A program made the translations under genes and the position numbers. Below are positions 24,930 to 32,245 of a stretch of 32,942 nt of DNA, in pieces; position 1 is the stretch's first letter; each line of letters begins with the position of its first letter. The DNA is from Pelotomaculum sp. UBA3102. GTDB lineage: Bacteria; Bacillota; Desulfotomaculia; Desulfotomaculales; Pelotomaculaceae. The stretch spans positions 1 to 32,942 of the forward strand of contig DFAQ01000049.1 of NCBI GenBank assembly GCA_002365865.1, given 5' to 3'. Under the pieces are notes generated by a model that was not told where the DNA came from, did no database searches, and was given only the letters and a program-made list of their open reading frames with translations.

Positions 24930-25103
24930 CCGTAATAACTCTTCCTCTTATGGCCTACCTTTCACGCCCTAAAACAAAAACTATTCCGCACATAAAAAAT
25001 CTTATTTCCCGCGGTAACAACTTCTTTATTATAAAAAACTAACCATGCAAATTTTGATATTTTTATCGTATAATACGGTAAAAGCAAAATAGGATGATGT
25101 GAT

Positions 25104-25583
25104 ATGTCAATCATTGGTATGATTATTGCAATTTTCTTTTTTCTGACCGGAGTAGCCGGTACCATTTTGCCGTTACTGCCCGGGGCAATCCTGATCTGGC
25201 TGGGGATGCTGATTTACGGTCTTTGCGTAGAATTCCACAATCTCCCATGGGCCTTCTTTTTCGGGCAGGGTCTGGCAGTGGCACTGATATTTCTAATTGA
25301 CTACCTGGCAGGAATTTGGGGCGTAAGACGGTACGGGGGTTCCACGGCGGCAGTCTGGGGCAGTATCCTTGGCGTAATGCTGGGGGCAATCCTGCTGGGT
25401 CCGTTCGGCCTGATCTTCGGTCCCTTTATCGGGGCGGTACTGGGTGAATTATACCTAAAAAGCCCGCCTGAAAAGGCTTTCCAGGCGGGCGTGGGAACCT
25501 TAATCGGCTTTTTGGGCGGTACCGTGCTGAAAATTGCGGTTGAGGCGGTTATGATAATCTGGTTTTTGATCCGGGTTTTTTAA
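25104..25583 (+). CDS. DUF456 family membrane protein
   Basis: This 159-aa polytopic membrane protein has the DUF456 features: TGVAGTILPLLPGAILIWLGML in the first hairpin, a central LAGIWGVRRYGGS stretch, then Gly-rich helices containing LLGPFGLIFGPFIGAVLGEL. Function is unknown. The Gly-rich repeats suggest tightly packed helices. An AGGA stands 9 nt before the ATG and a perfect TATAAT is at 25069-25074 without a matching -35. It converges with the aminotransferase gene with a 23-nt gap. Confidence 0.88.
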   Translation: MSIIGMIIAIFFFLTGVAGTILPLLPGAILIWLGMLIYGLCVEFHNLPWAFFFGQGLAVALIFLIDYLAGIWGVRRYGGSTAAVWGSILGVMLGAILLGPFGLIFGPFIGAVLGELYLKSPPEKAFQAGVGTLIGFLGGTVLKIAVEAVMIIWFLIRVF

Positions 25584-25606
25584 TCCGTACGCCGCCCGTT
25601 TCCGGT

Positions 25607-26797
25607 TTACTTTCTCAGCCCCACTTCTGCCGCCAATTTTTTAAAAGCTTCCAGTGAATTTAAAATCACCTGCTTATCGATACAATATGAAATACGGAAA
25701 TAACCGGGAGTACCGAAGCCGCTGCCGGGAACCAGGAGAATATTATACTTTAACGCTAATTTAATAAACTCCAACTCATTCGCGACGGGAGATTCAGGAA
25801 ACAGGTAAAACGCCCCCTGCGGTTTGACCATCCGGAAACCCATATCAGTCAAGTTTTCATACAATAGATCTCTTTTTTCCTGGTAGCCGGCGATATCTAC
25901 GCTTTCGTGCTGCAACACCGTAACCAGCCTTTGCATCAGCGCGGGTGCGTTAACAAAGCCCAGGGTACGGTTGCAAAATACCAGTCCCTCTACCAGCAGT
26001 TCCACATTGTTTATCAACGGGGAAACAGCGACATACCCAATCCGCTCGCCCGGCAGGGCCAGGTCCTTACTGTGCGAAGTAACTACAATGCTGTTCTTGA
26101 TATGTTTGAAAACGCTGGGAAGGACGATGCCGTCATAAACGATCTTGGCGTACGGCTCATCGGATATGACAAATATCGCCCGGCTGGTTTCTTTTTCTTT
26201 TTCTGCCAGCAGTTTGCCGAGACCGGACAGGGAACCGGCGTCATAAACCACACCGGTGGGGTTGTTGGGGGTATTGATAATTACCGCCCTGGTACGGGGA
26301 GTTATTGCCGCGCCGATTGCTTCCAAGTCCGGCTTGAACTCACTGTTGGTGGGCACTGTTTTAAAAACTCCGCCGTGGTTGTCGATATAAAATTTATATT
26401 CAACAAAGAAAGGGGACAATATAATAACCTCGTCACCCGGGTCCAGCAGCGCCTTCAGAACTACATTCATGGCACCTCCGGCACCGCACGTCATCAAGAT
26501 GTGGTTTTCGTCGAAAGCAAGACCGGTTTGTTCCGCCAGTACACCGGCTACCGCCCGGCGCGTTTCCGGGTAGCCTGCATTACTCATGTAACGGTGCATC
26601 CCGGGAACCGGCTCAAGCGCCAATTTTTTAAGCTCTTCCTTAAAAGCTTTCGGCGGTTCCAGGTCTGAATTACCCAGGGTAAAGTCATAGACTTTATCGG
26701 AACCGTAAAGCTTTCTCATCTGCTCGCCTTCTTCAAACATTTTGCGTATCCAGGAGGCACCGGAAATAAAAGTTTGAATTTTTGCTGAAACAGGCAT
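25607..26797 (-). CDS. PLP-dependent class I/II aminotransferase
   Basis: This cytoplasmic aminotransferase of fold type I is about 396 aa. Visible hallmarks are the Gly-rich cofactor loop (CGAGGAMN), NTPNNPTG, ISDEPYAKIVYDG with the PLP-ring Asp and Tyr, the Schiff-base lysine in TSHSKDLALPGERIGYVA, and the C-terminal substrate-binding Arg in GYFRISYC. Its substrate cannot be read from the sequence; aromatic or aspartate-type amino acids are possible. The frame opens at 26821 without a ribosome binding site; the ATG at 26797 follows AAGGGAG and a typical promoter. It is divergent from the AbrB-like gene. Confidence 0.93.
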   Translation of the reverse strand: MPVSAKIQTFISGASWIRKMFEEGEQMRKLYGSDKVYDFTLGNSDLEPPKAFKEELKKLALEPVPGMHRYMSNAGYPETRRAVAGVLAEQTGLAFDENHILMTCGAGGAMNVVLKALLDPGDEVIILSPFFVEYKFYIDNHGGVFKTVPTNSEFKPDLEAIGAAITPRTRAVIINTPNNPTGVVYDAGSLSGLGKLLAEKEKETSRAIFVISDEPYAKIVYDGIVLPSVFKHIKNSIVVTSHSKDLALPGERIGYVAVSPLINNVELLVEGLVFCNRTLGFVNAPALMQRLVTVLQHESVDIAGYQEKRDLLYENLTDMGFRMVKPQGAFYLFPESPVANELEFIKLALKYNILLVPGSGFGTPGYFRISYCIDKQVILNSLEAFKKLAAEVGLRK

Positions 26798-26844
26798 ATT
26801 TCTTATCGCTCCCTTATTCATGAGTTAAAAGTTCTGTTGCTGAA

Positions 26845-26872
26845 ATTTTACACGATTCACAAAAAAATTCAA
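26845..26872 (-). promoter_or_regulatory. Sigma-A-type promoter of the aminotransferase gene
   Basis: On the minus strand, TTGAAT (26867-26872) is followed after 16 nt by TAAAAT (26845-26850). Transcription would start near 26838, about 40 nt before the chosen ATG at 26797, which supports that start. Confidence 0.6.
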
Positions 26873-26991
26873 GTAGTTAATTTTTAAAGTCCGTCAAATA
26901 ATGACAAAACATTGCAATTAACCCCTCTGGATATAACCGGTGGAGTATTTTATAATTGAAAAACCGGAATATTTAATTAAGGAGTATTCAA

Positions 26992-27177
26992 ATGCCTATG
27001 ATGTCGTCCCTAACCCCGAAAGGACAGGTGACCATACCCCGCTCGATCATGAAATCTCTTGGCATCAGCGGGGAAGACGACTTTGTAATCGAAGTTGAAA
27101 ACGACTGTCTGATTTTAAAAAAAGCAACCACAGGCCCTGAGGAAAAAGAGAATAAAACTGTTTACAAAGCAGGATGA
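26992..27177 (+). CDS. AbrB/SpoVT-type DNA-binding domain protein
   Basis: This 61-aa swapped-hairpin AbrB domain protein has the pattern SLTPKGQVTIPRSIMKSLGI followed by DDFVIEVENDCLILKKA. Such proteins are transition-state regulators or antitoxins (MazE/VapB type). No toxin gene follows, so a stand-alone regulator is more likely. The C-terminal tail is short and charged. An AAGGAG ribosome binding site lies before the ATG. It is 121 nt upstream of hisG, which has its own promoter. Confidence 0.88.
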   Translation: MPMMSSLTPKGQVTIPRSIMKSLGISGEDDFVIEVENDCLILKKATTGPEEKENKTVYKAG

Positions 27178-27223
27178 TCTGAAGAGCATAAATTCTTAAC
27201 TCATCCCCGATTTTGTACCGGTA

Positions 27224-27252
27224 TTGACACCACATTGTTCAAACGATATACT
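27224..27252 (+). promoter_or_regulatory. Sigma-A-type promoter of hisG
   Basis: A perfect TTGACA (27224-27229), a 17-nt spacer and TATACT (27247-27252). It overlaps a 9-bp inverted repeat (TACTTTTTA and its complement, 27249-27271) and sits inside a larger CCGGTAT/ATACCGG pair, so the leader may fold around the start of transcription. Confidence 0.75.
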
Positions 27253-27298
27253 TTTTACATTATAAAAAGTACCCGATACCGGAGGAGGAATTAAAAAA

Positions 27299-28168
27299 TT
27301 GAAGTTGCGTCTGGGTTTACCAAAAGGCAGCCTGCAGGAGGCTACTTTTCAACTTTTTAAACAGGCCGGTTTTGACCTGGCGGTCCGCAGCCGCTCTTAT
27401 TTTCCAACGGTTAACGACCCGGAATTGGAAGTCGTGTTGATGCGGGCGCAGGAAATCCCCCGTTACGTTCATGACGGGGTGCTGGACGCAGGCTTAAGCG
27501 GCCTGGACTGGATCATGGAAAACAATGCGGACGTGGTTGAGGTTGCAGACCTGGTATATGCTAAAAGCACTTCCAATCCTATCCGCCTGGTAATTGCCGT
27601 GTCAAATGACAGCAATATTCACAGCGTATCCGATTTAAACGGTAAAAGGATTGCCACCGAACTGGTACGTGTAACCCGGAATTACCTGGAAGAAAACGGC
27701 GTACAGGCTTACGTTGAGTATTCCTACGGGGCTACCGAGGTAAAAGTGCCACACCTGGTGGATGCCATTGCCGACATCACCGAAACCGGGAGTTCTATAA
27801 AGGCCAACAATCTGCGTATTATCGCCACCGTCCTTGAATCCACCACCAAGCTGCACGCAAATAACCATTCATGGGCGGACCCGTGGAAAAAAGAAAAGCT
27901 GCAAAACTTGGCCGTTCTTTTACAGGGAGCGTTACGGGCCCGGTCAAAAGCCGGTTTAAAGATGAACGTGCCGGGGGATAAATTGGAAATCATACTGAAT
28001 ATAATTCCCGCAATGAAACAACCCACGATTTCACAGTTGGTGCACAGCAATTGGGTGGCGGTGGAGACCATTCTGGAAGAAAGACAGGTTCGTGACCTCA
28101 TCCCGGCATTAAAAAGGGCCGGGGCGCAGGACATTATCGAATACCCTTTGAAAAAAGTGATCCCCTGA
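27299..28168 (+). CDS. hisG: ATP phosphoribosyltransferase, long form
   Basis: This 289-aa HisG catalyses the first step of histidine synthesis (ATP plus PRPP). The N-terminal LRLGLPKGSLQEAT and VLDAGLSGLDWIMEN and the PRPP-binding region with DAIADITETGSSIKANNLRII are typical. The C-terminal extension (about 210-285) is the ACT-like regulatory domain of the long, HisZ-independent form, so histidine feedback is expected. The start is a TTG 10 nt after GGAGGAGG. No other his gene is adjacent in this window. Confidence 0.95.
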   Translation: MKLRLGLPKGSLQEATFQLFKQAGFDLAVRSRSYFPTVNDPELEVVLMRAQEIPRYVHDGVLDAGLSGLDWIMENNADVVEVADLVYAKSTSNPIRLVIAVSNDSNIHSVSDLNGKRIATELVRVTRNYLEENGVQAYVEYSYGATEVKVPHLVDAIADITETGSSIKANNLRIIATVLESTTKLHANNHSWADPWKKEKLQNLAVLLQGALRARSKAGLKMNVPGDKLEIILNIIPAMKQPTISQLVHSNWVAVETILEERQVRDLIPALKRAGAQDIIEYPLKKVIP

Positions 28169-28172
28169 TAAA

Positions 28173-28216
28173 AATATCACCGGCAGCCTGAACCGGATGC
28201 CGGTGATATTTTTTTT
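28173..28216. terminator. Bidirectional terminator between hisG and the convergent gene
   Basis: A perfect 13-bp stem (AATATCACCGGCA and its complement) with a 12-nt loop is followed by a T run on the plus strand and, in the other direction, by ATTTTTATC. It serves hisG and the convergent pyruvate-kinase-like gene. Confidence 0.92.
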
Positions 28217-28766
28217 AAAATTCCCTGGGCTTGCAGATGATTTCTTTTACTTTGGTATCAAAGAAGTTTTGCGAGTGAGCCGGCAAGATGACTGCCGCAG
28301 TGTCCAGTCCTTCACCGGTGCCGCCGAGGGCTGCTATTTCCTCCCCATAGGGGACCAGTCCGGCATCCAGGGCCATTACCGAAATTTCAACGCATACTTT
28401 TAGGCCCTGCCCGAACATGCGCAAGGCGCCGGCGGTTATTTCGGCGGGATAAACTCCTCCAAATTTAATCCTGCAGGCCCTGTCCAGCCCGGCCATCAGG
28501 TGGGTGGTAGTCAAAAGCTTTATGCCGGCACCGGCCAGTTTTTTTCTTGTTTCCGGAGCCATTTCATCTTCGCCCGGCCGGTAAAAACCTGCCTGGTGGG
28601 TGACGCAGATAACTTCCAAGCCCCGGGCGCGCTCAAACAAAAGCTCTGCCGACCTGCCGGAACAAGAAGCCACAACGACATGTTTCAGGCCCAACTCACC
28701 GGCCCTTTGCAACGCTGCATCCATGGTTGAGACGGTGTTTTCCCCGCCTTTAACGTCCCAGTACAA
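28215..28766 (-). CDS. Stand-alone pyruvate kinase C-terminal-domain (PK_C, alpha/beta) protein
   Basis: This 183-aa protein resembles the allosteric C-terminal alpha/beta domain of pyruvate kinase as a free-standing protein. Visible features are HVVVASCSGRSAELLFERA, the VICVTHQAGFYRPGE stretch, and the C-terminal AALGGTGEGLDTAAVILPAHS. The catalytic pyruvate kinase barrel is absent, so it is not a kinase. Function is unknown; ligand binding is plausible. The start is a TTG about 9 nt after AAGGA, with no earlier in-frame start. Its stop codon abuts the shared terminator. Confidence 0.83.
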   Translation of the reverse strand: MYWDVKGGENTVSTMDAALQRAGELGLKHVVVASCSGRSAELLFERARGLEVICVTHQAGFYRPGEDEMAPETRKKLAGAGIKLLTTTHLMAGLDRACRIKFGGVYPAEITAGALRMFGQGLKVCVEISVMALDAGLVPYGEEIAALGGTGEGLDTAAVILPAHSQNFFDTKVKEIICKPREF

Positions 28767-28864
28767 GCAAACACATCCTTTTCATTTTTATAGATATTTT
28801 ACCTGAGCCGACGGGAAATGGCTATCATAAATAAATTCGTTAAATCTTACGGAAAACATATCAT

Positions 28865-29592
28865 TTACCTGAATTCCAGCGGTTGACTCATCAGCCCGGT
28901 GTGCTCGACCAAAAAATCCGCCTTTACTTTGACCCGCACGGTAGGATATATTTCTCTCCACCGGCCCCCGATTTGCTTCCAGTATTCCAGCACCGAACCA
29001 CTTACCGCGAGAAGACCTTGTTCTGCGGCTGCGCGCCCTGTCCTTCCTCTGAGCCGCTCCCGCCGGCCGGGGCGGTTCCCTGGCGCACGGGGTGTCCCTC
29101 TTAAAGAGCGCCATCCAGCGTAAAAGCCTGGTGAACGAGCCGCGACCCAATAGCGGTTATTGTAGTTATCCGGGGTTTGCATAAAAATACCCAGGGTGGC
29201 AGGCACGAATAAAGCAAAAGGTGTGTTTCGAAGACCAGTCCTACTCTTCCTTCCAGCAGTTGAACCGCCAGAATGTCCGGCCGTTCCGTGATCCCCACGG
29301 CGCTGAATAAGGAGTTGGGGCTGTCCTGGATGAACTCCGTCACCTGGCCGCTGTCGATGATCCCGTCGACCTCGATCCGCCGGAGGCGCGTTTTTACCTC
29401 ATCGACCAGACCGTCGGCCACGTATCCCTTCAGGCAAACTATACTCACGGCATTCTTGGTTGCCGTGCCAATTTCGAGATTCTCCACGGCCAGCCTGGTG
29501 CTGCGCAGGCGCTTGCGTAAAAGGGCCAGGCCGGTATTTTCTTCTGTTTTTTTCCGGATCCGGCCATCCATCCTGGGAATCAACCTGAACAT
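28865..29592 (-). pseudogene. Collapsed gerA spore-germination operon remnant (gerAA middle plus gerAC end)
   Basis: The minus-strand frame from 29592 matches the middle of GerAA germinant receptor proteins (LVDEVKTRLRRIEVDGIIDSG, then ITERPDILAVQLLEGRVGLV) but lacks the usual N-terminal region of roughly 150 residues. A frameshift near 29226-29233 moves the match to another frame (FVPATLGIFMQTPDNYNNRYW), and a second near 29150 restores a frame with TRLLRWMALF, the first membrane helix. Then homology stops. After a GC-rich junction (about 29030-29110) the frame ending at 28865 matches the C-terminus of GerAC (LEYWKQIGGRWREIYPTV, then EHTGLMSQPL). The remaining GerAA helices, GerAB and most of GerAC are missing. 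It is clearly non-functional. Confidence 0.85.
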
Positions 29593-29669
29593 GTTTTCCC
29601 TCGTTCTTTAAAATAATCATTTTATTATTGCTCAGGTAAATATTTAAAATACAGGCCACATTGTTCCAA

Positions 29670-29706
29670 AAATAAAAAACGGACCGGGTTGAGTACCCGG
29701 CCCCGT
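29670..29706 (-). terminator. Terminator of the YjcZ-like gene
   Basis: On the minus strand, CGGGGCCGGGT pairs with ACCCGGTCCG around an ACTCA loop with one bulge, followed by TTTTTTATTTTT. It lies 14 nt after the stop codon of the 37-aa gene. Confidence 0.85.
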
Positions 29707-29719
29707 GAATCACAAAATT

Positions 29720-29833
29720 TTAGATGAACAAAAATCCGCAGCAGAAAACTATAATGATGATAAAGAAAAAGAAGAAAAATCCACCACCGGCAACAAATCC
29801 GCCGCCTGCGCCTCCTCCGGTTCCAAAAGCCAT
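29720..29833 (-). CDS. Tiny glycine-rich YjcZ/SscA-like sporulation protein
   Basis: This 37-aa protein is too short for most gene finders. The N-terminal half is Gly-rich (FGTGGGAGGGFVAGGG) and the C-terminal half is one hydrophobic segment of Phe and Ile runs ending VFCCGFLFI. This composition matches the YjcZ family, whose member SscA helps assemble the spore coat. AAGGAGG precedes the ATG by 10 nt, a SigK-type promoter lies upstream and a terminator follows. Together these make a real, mother-cell-expressed gene likely. An overlapping plus-strand Pro/Lys-rich reading frame is only its antisense. Confidence 0.85.
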   Translation of the reverse strand: MAFGTGGGAGGGFVAGGGFFFFFFIIIIVFCCGFLFI

Positions 29834-29869
29834 AAATAATGAACCTCCTTGTAACATAATGTTTTTTTA

Positions 29870-29897
29870 TATAATATGTGGCAAATGGATTATTGGT
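29870..29897 (-). promoter_or_regulatory. SigK-type promoter of the YjcZ-like gene
   Basis: On the minus strand, AC (29896-29897), a 17-nt spacer and CATATTATA (29870-29878) fit the late mother-cell SigK consensus AC-N16/17-CATAnnnTA. The position, about 37 nt before the start codon, is suitable. Confidence 0.55.
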
Positions 29898-29907
29898 TAC
29901 TTTTTAC

Positions 29908-29941
29908 TTCAGCTTAGGCGCACATTCAGCTTAGGCGCACA
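29908..29941. repeat. Tandem duplication of a 17-bp unit
   Basis: The unit TTCAGCTTAGGCGCACA occurs twice back to back with no mismatch, and the first two bases repeat again after it. It lies between the SigK-type promoter and the terminator of the next gene. It looks like a simple slippage duplication. Confidence 0.9.
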
Positions 29942-29943
29942 TT

Positions 29944-29975
29944 AATAACCCGGACCTGGAACGGCCCGGGTTATT
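29944..29975 (-). terminator. Terminator overlapping the stop codon of the 76-aa gene
   Basis: A perfect 10-bp inverted repeat (AATAACCCGG and its complement, 12-nt loop) lies on the minus strand, with the TAA stop at 29971-29973 inside one arm. No long U run follows. Confidence 0.6.
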
Positions 29976-30201
29976 TCAGGGACTTTTGCACCTGCTCAAG
30001 GGTACGGCCCACTTTGGCGTTCAACTGTAACAGACGTGAGCATTGCCCGGAGATATCGGGATATCCCGCGTCCGCCACCTGCTGGAGCAACTTTCCCATT
30101 TCAATCATGCCGCCTTGAGCTTCGCGGATAAAAAAAGACACTTGTTCGCGCACTAGCAGTTCACTGCCCCGGTGTTCAAATAAACCGGATAATAAAGACA
30201 T
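29971..30201 (-). CDS. Small hypothetical protein
   Basis: This soluble, mainly helical protein of about 76 aa has leucine and glutamine heptad-like spacing (EMGKLLQQVADAG, then LLQLNAKVGRTLEQVQ). I do not recognise a family. The frame opens at a GTG at 30216, but GAGGTG fits the ATG at 30201 with 7-nt spacing. It lies 57 nt after lgt and could be co-transcribed with it. A hairpin overlaps its stop codon. Confidence that it is a gene rests on the ribosome binding site, the coding-like composition and the neighbour spacing. Confidence 0.7.
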   Translation of the reverse strand: MSLLSGLFEHRGSELLVREQVSFFIREAQGGMIEMGKLLQQVADAGYPDISGQCSRLLQLNAKVGRTLEQVQKSLK

Positions 30202-30258
30202 CTCGATGCACCTCACAAATATTTTTTAACCTACCACCTCTTATCAAGTATGCTCTGC

Positions 30259-31035
30259 TCAGCGGTTTTTATTTATACCTTGCTCTCTGCTCAGAAAGAA
30301 AAAAACCCCCATAACCCCAATAATTATCATCACGCTGATTAGTTGAGCCACTCTTACCGGTCCCAGCATCAGGCTGTCGGTGCGCAGACCTTCGATAAAG
30401 AAACGCCCGGCGGAGTATAAGGCCAGGTAAAAATGCATGATTTGACCGGGGAAATGCTTGCGCTTGTCGTATAAGAGCAAAAAAACAAAAACTGCCAGGT
30501 CCCAGATTGATTCGTATAAAAAAGCAGGGTGGTGGTACCGGCCTCCGATCAGCATTTGTTTTTGGATAAAAACCGGAAAGCGGCTGATAAATTCCCGGGT
30601 AACCGAAGTTCCGAACGCCTCCTGGTTGAAAAAATTTCCCCAGCGGCCAATGGCCTGACCCAGGATCACACTCGGAGCCAGAACATCCCCCATTTTCCAA
30701 AAGTTGAGCCCGTGTTTCCTTACGTAAAAGTAACCTGCCAGAAAGCCGCCGATCAGGCCGCCATGAATAGCCAGGCCGCCGTGCCAGATTGCCACCGCCT
30801 CAAGCAGGTTTGAGCTGTAGCTTTCCCAGTTAAAAATTACGTAATACAGTCGCGCACCAATAATTGCGGCCGGAATGATCAGGATGAGCAGGTTTAAAAT
30901 GTGCTCGGGTTCAATGCCGTTTTTTGAGGCGCGGTAGTAGGCCAGAACCGTTCCCAGAATAAAAGCGGCAGTCATTATGATCCCGTACCAGTAAACGGTT
31001 ATCGGACCGGCAATAATTGCTACCGGGTTAATCAT
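30259..31035 (-). CDS. lgt: Prolipoprotein diacylglyceryl transferase
   Basis: This 258-aa polytopic membrane enzyme transfers diacylglycerol to the lipobox Cys of prelipoproteins. The Lgt signature is present as GRWGNFFNQEAFG with the essential Arg at 131, together with the HGGLAIHGGLIGG stretch (about 85-97) and seven hydrophobic segments. Length is usual for Gram-positive Lgt. It starts with ATG after GGGAGGAG. It follows the DUF1540 gene from which it is separated by a terminator. Confidence 0.96.
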   Translation of the reverse strand: MINPVAIIAGPITVYWYGIIMTAAFILGTVLAYYRASKNGIEPEHILNLLILIIPAAIIGARLYYVIFNWESYSSNLLEAVAIWHGGLAIHGGLIGGFLAGYFYVRKHGLNFWKMGDVLAPSVILGQAIGRWGNFFNQEAFGTSVTREFISRFPVFIQKQMLIGGRYHHPAFLYESIWDLAVFVFLLLYDKRKHFPGQIMHFYLALYSAGRFFIEGLRTDSLMLGPVRVAQLISVMIIIGVMGVFFFLSREQGINKNR

Positions 31036-31084
31036 TTTTCTCCTCCCAAAATTATTTAATTAAAAGATTCATTTAAATAATAAT

Positions 31085-31111
31085 AAAGAAAGACTGGTTT
31101 TACAACCAGTC
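31085..31111 (-). terminator. Terminator after the DUF1540 gene
   Basis: On the minus strand, GACTGGTT pairs with AACCAGTC around a 4-nt loop and is followed by TTTCTTTATT. It starts 8 nt after the stop codon. Confidence 0.8.
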
Positions 31112-31119
31112 AGCTTTAT

Positions 31120-31269
31120 TTACGAACTCATCTTGAAAGTTTCACACTTGGTCTGGTCGGATTTTTCTGCCTGACCGGCACCGTTCCGGTCCACCTGAAT
31201 CATCGGTGCCTGGCACTCAATCGCATTATTCCATTTGCATTCGGTAACGCTACATTTAATTTGCGGCAA
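31120..31269 (-). CDS. DUF1540 family small cysteine protein
   Basis: This 49-aa protein is too short for many annotations. It starts with a TTG after AAAGGAGGTG and shows the DUF1540 pattern IKCSVTECKWNNAIECQAP, followed by a distal TKCETF, giving four Cys that could bind a metal. DUF1540 proteins are common in Clostridia, sometimes in two copies per protein; their function is unknown. It is monocistronic, with a terminator just after the stop. Confidence 0.88.
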   Translation of the reverse strand: MPQIKCSVTECKWNNAIECQAPMIQVDRNGAGQAEKSDQTKCETFKMSS

Positions 31270-31449
31270 TACATTCACCTCCTTTTGAGAGCAGCGCTTT
31301 TTACTATTATTTTTTGCCGATCTGGTTTTCTATTATTCAAGTTTCCGCACTCAATTAAAAATTTTTTAACCTGTAAAATATTCTTTCACAAATCAATAGA
31401 CTGTATTAATAAAAATAACTGTAATAGGAAGGGAAGGGAGACCCGGTAG

Positions 31450-32235
31450 TTGCCTGAGGACATCAAAAATAAAGTTTTAAATATTGCCCACCGGGGGGGC
31501 GCGGGACTGTCTCCGGAAAACACTATCTATGCCTTTTCCCGGGCCGTAAATAATTTCGGGGCTGACGTTCTTGAAATGGATGTCTGGTCCAGTTGCGACG
31601 GCCATTTGGTGGTTTTTCATGATAAAACTGTAGCTCGAACCACAGACGGGCGTGGTGAAATTACTCGTATGCCTTTGGCGGAAATAAAGAAATTGGACGC
31701 CGCTTTCCGTTTCACGAGCGATGGGGGGGTTACTTACCCGCTGCGGGGCAGGGGAATAACCATCCCGACATTGCGGGAAGTATTTGAAGTATTTTCCAGT
31801 ATCAGGATGAATATTGAAATAAAGCAGTACGAGGCGTCCGTGGTCAGAAAATTATATCATCTGATCGTAGAATACGGTTTAGATAATTCTGTATTGGTTG
31901 CTGCGAAAAATAACCCTGCCAGAAAAAAATTCGCAAGCATCAATAAAGCCGGTATTGCCACTTCGGCATCGGTTTGCCAGGGAATTATTTTTACGGTGTT
32001 AGGTGAAATCGGGCTAAGCTGTTTATACGACCCGGGTGTTGACGCTTACCAGTTACCGCCGACCATACACGGCTTGAGGGTAATCACGCCCAAGCTGGTA
32101 AAGGCCGCGCACAAGCAAAACAAGTCAATTCACGCCTGGACTGTCAATAATGTAAATGAAATGAAAAGATTGATAGAAATGGGCGTTGACGGTATCATCA
32201 CCGATTACCCGGATCGGTTAAGCGATTACCTTTAG
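31450..32235 (+). CDS. Glycerophosphodiester phosphodiesterase (GDPD)
   Basis: This 261-aa GDPD-family TIM barrel is expected to hydrolyse glycerophosphodiesters to glycerol-3-phosphate and an alcohol. Catalytic features are AHRGG followed by PENT near the N-terminus, LEMDVW (metal-binding Glu/Asp), VVFHDKTVARTTDGRGEI with the second catalytic His, NIEIK, and the C-terminal AWTVNNVNEMKRLIEMGVDGIITDYPD. No signal peptide, so cytoplasmic. The start is a TTG after GGAAGGGAAGGGAG. It ends 10 nt from the convergent Hsp20-like gene. Confidence 0.94.
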   Translation: MPEDIKNKVLNIAHRGGAGLSPENTIYAFSRAVNNFGADVLEMDVWSSCDGHLVVFHDKTVARTTDGRGEITRMPLAEIKKLDAAFRFTSDGGVTYPLRGRGITIPTLREVFEVFSSIRMNIEIKQYEASVVRKLYHLIVEYGLDNSVLVAAKNNPARKKFASINKAGIATSASVCQGIIFTVLGEIGLSCLYDPGVDAYQLPPTIHGLRVITPKLVKAAHKQNKSIHAWTVNNVNEMKRLIEMGVDGIITDYPDRLSDYL

Positions 32236-32245
32236 TAAATCATTC

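Noticed and set aside
26992..27177. AbrB-like protein as the antitoxin of a toxin-antitoxin pair
   Set aside because: No toxin-like gene lies next to it; the neighbours are hisG and an aminotransferase.
28883..29611. Several overlapping reading frames on both strands as separate hypothetical genes
   Set aside because: They are by-products of the frameshifted gerA remnant; the only recognisable homology is GerAA/GerAC on the minus strand.
29908..29941. Short CRISPR array
   Set aside because: The two repeat units are directly adjacent with no spacer and there are only two copies.
29724..29945. Pro/Lys-rich plus-strand protein
   Set aside because: It is the antisense of the Gly/Phe/Ile-rich YjcZ-like gene, which has a ribosome binding site, promoter and terminator; the plus-strand frame has none.
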